A stretch of DNA of 64,000 nt, from assembly GCF_003344625.1 (NCBI RefSeq), contig NZ_QPKJ02000009.1, forward strand, positions 62,001 through 126,000. Reading direction: 5' to 3'. A program made the position numbers and the translations under genes. The notes under the pieces are model-generated. The model was not told the DNA's origin. It ran no database searches and saw nothing but the letters and a program-made list of their open reading frames with translations. Shown here in pieces: positions 62,765 to 64,000 of the stretch (its first letter is position 1; each line of letters starts with the position of its first letter). The stretch is from Solirubrobacter deserti. GTDB lineage: Bacteria > Actinomycetota > Thermoleophilia > Solirubrobacterales > Solirubrobacteraceae.

Positions 62765-64000
62765 CAGGCCTTTCGGGACTCGCCCAAGACGGTTCCGGCC
62801 GCGTCGACCGCGCGCACCACGGCGCGGGCGGACGGCGCGGGCAGGCGCGTCTCGAAGCCCGTGCGCGGATAGCGGCGCCCGTTGACGACCCAGGCCGCGA
62901 CCTGCGTCGCGCCGTTCCAGCTCACGTGCAGCCGCTTGCCGCGCCGCACGGCCACCGGCCGGGTCTTCGGTGTGCCGACCCACGCCGCCCGGTACGCGCG
63001 GTAGCTGTCCATCCCGCGCGCGAGCCGGCCGTCGAACACGACCCGTCCCGCGGCGTCGAACTCGGTGAACCAGCGCTGCGAGCCCCAGCCCACGAACGTG
63101 TGGCCGTCGGGCAGCGGCTGCACGCCGCCCTGCGTGCTCGCGTGCAGGTCGAGCGGGTGCGTGCGCGAGGCGACGAGCCGGGCACGCCGCCCGTCGAGCC
63201 TCACCGTCAGTGCCCGTGAGCGGTGGCCGCGCCTCGCGTTGTCAAAGAGCGTCAGCGTGTCGTCGGGGCCGGGGCGGACGTCGTGCTGCTCGAAGAAGCG
63301 CGTCCCCGCGTCCTGGCGGAAGTCGGACCGCTTGCCGCCGAGCCGCCACAGCACGCGGCCCGTCGCGCGCGAGACCTTGTAGACGGCGTTCGTCCCACGC
63401 GCGGACAGCACGAAGTCGCCGCCCTCAGCCACCGCGACCGAGTTCAGGTGCATGTAGTCCAGGTGCTGCCGGCGGCTCACGCGCCGCCGGTAGCTCTCGG
63501 CGGTCGCGACGTTGCCGATGCTGTGCCACTCGAACAGCACGAGCCCGGTGGCGACGTCGACCTCCTGCACCACCGCTTGGAGCACTCGCCCCTCGTCGCG
63601 GTACACCGCGTCGTAGCCGATCAACAGCGCGGTGCCGTTCGGCGTGAGCGTGAACTCGTGCGAGTCGGCCTTGAAGCCGTTGCCCATCCGGACGCGCCGG
63701 ACGAGGTCGTACTCGGCGTCGAAGATGACGCCCTCGCCGCGTCCCCCGCCGCCCACGAGCTTGCCCTGCCACCACGTGATCACCGGCTCGCCGCGGTAGC
63801 TCTGCACGCGCACGTCGAACGCCGCCGTGTCGCGCGGCAGCTCCCGGAACCACACGAGCTGGCCGCGGTCGTCGATCACCATCGGCCCCATCTCGCGCCC
63901 ACCCTTGGGGCCCAGGAACGTGAAGCCGGGTGTACGTCCGGGCTGCGCCTGATCGACCCACAGCCGCGGCGGGGTGAGGTCGGGCCGCGAGGCGAACGAC
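62764..64000 (-). CDS. Arylsulfotransferase-like protein, 5' end beyond the window
   Basis: At least 411 residues, with the start outside the window at 64000. From the edge inward it reads SFASRPDLTPPRLWVDQAQP, then GFTFLGPKGGREMGPMVIDD, GNGFKADSHEFTLTPNGTAL, VVQEVDVATGLVLFEWHSIG, YMHLNSVAVAE and LWRLGGKRSDF, the same propeller as the next gene. The stop overlaps that gene's ATG (ATGA), so the two are translationally coupled tandem duplicates. An ATG at 63891 is internal to the conserved domain and is not the true start. Confidence 0.8.
   Translation of the reverse strand, partial: SFASRPDLTPPRLWVDQAQPGRTPGFTFLGPKGGREMGPMVIDDRGQLVWFRELPRDTAAFDVRVQSYRGEPVITWWQGKLVGGGGRGEGVIFDAEYDLVRRVRMGNGFKADSHEFTLTPNGTALLIGYDAVYRDEGRVLQAVVQEVDVATGLVLFEWHSIGNVATAESYRRRVSRRQHLDYMHLNSVAVAEGGDFVLSARGTNAVYKVSRATGRVLWRLGGKRSDFRQDAGTRFFEQHDVRPGPDDTLTLFDNARRGHRSRALTVRLDGRRARLVASRTHPLDLHASTQGGVQPLPDGHTFVGWGSQRWFTEFDAAGRVVFDGRLARGMDSYRAYRAAWVGTPKTRPVAVRRGKRLHVSWNGATQVAAWVVNGRRYPRTGFETRLPAPSARAVVRAVDAAGTVLGESRKA

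Noticed and set aside
1..64000. tRNA, rRNA, CRISPR arrays, insertion sequences, prophage genes
   Set aside because: None recognised: no T-loop/acceptor pattern, spaced repeat array, transposase, integrase or terminal inverted repeat with target duplication was seen.

Overview
The window is GC-rich (about 70% by eye), has long antisense shadow frames, and carries many Sec- or Tat-exported proteins, GTG/TTG starts and regulator families typical of actinobacteria. Tandem arylsulfotransferase-like proteins, calcium-binding RTX repeats, PKD/LamG exoproteins and teneurin-like RHS proteins suggest a soil Thermoleophilia/Solirubrobacter-like organism. That placement is inference. No rRNA, tRNA, CRISPR array or insertion sequence was recognised.

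Layout. 0-4.2 kb: a secreted RTX protein ending in two cell-wall hydrolase domains, and a secreted hypothetical. 4.3-10.5 kb: a 1917-residue polymorphic toxin with the N-terminal LQxTAGNxAV motif of eCIS-associated proteins, low-complexity repeats, a hydrophobic block and a C-terminal nuclease-like domain, overlapping a small probable immunity gene by ATGA. 10.5-13.7 kb: two divergent exported proteins and a strong terminator. 13.7-14.3 kb: a possible structured RNA and two tiny coupled genes. 14.4-18.2 kb: a LarA-type racemase, an SGNH hydrolase and a divergent MerR regulator. 18.2-26.2 kb: an exported PQQ sugar-dehydrogenase-like protein, a PadR/MFS pair, a second MFS/CGNR pair and membrane proteins. 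26.4-33.6 kb: a secreted teneurin-like RHS protein and a lipoprotein with no canonical start codon. 33.6-43.8 kb: small enzymes, a MerR/SnoaL pair, a GGDEF diguanylate cyclase, a DeoR operon, a PKD exoprotein and an epoxide hydrolase/WYL pair. 43.8-52.5 kb: live genes mixed with fragments of dihydrofolate reductase, phospholipase C, phosphotransferase, TolB-like propeller and molybdopterin dehydrogenase genes. 52.5-59.7 kb: a VapBC module, then a coupled MBL hydrolase - MalT-like LuxR regulator followed by a Tat amidohydrolase and an alcohol dehydrogenase. 59.8-64 kb: an FAD oxidoreductase and two tandem arylsulfotransferase-like proteins, the second cut by the window edge.

Regulation is the most coherent theme. 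Most regulators are divergent from their likely target and share a short intergenic region with a clear inverted repeat (MerR twice, PadR, DeoR, WYL, TetR twice, VapB). At about ten starts a TAnnnT -10 element lies 6-8 nt before the start codon with no ribosome binding site, which predicts leaderless mRNAs. Three further promoters have MerR-type 19-bp spacing and the same six-base gap to the ATG. The best candidate for a novel system is the eCIS-motif toxin/immunity pair at 4.3-10.5 kb; second is the RHS protein with an unrecognised tip.
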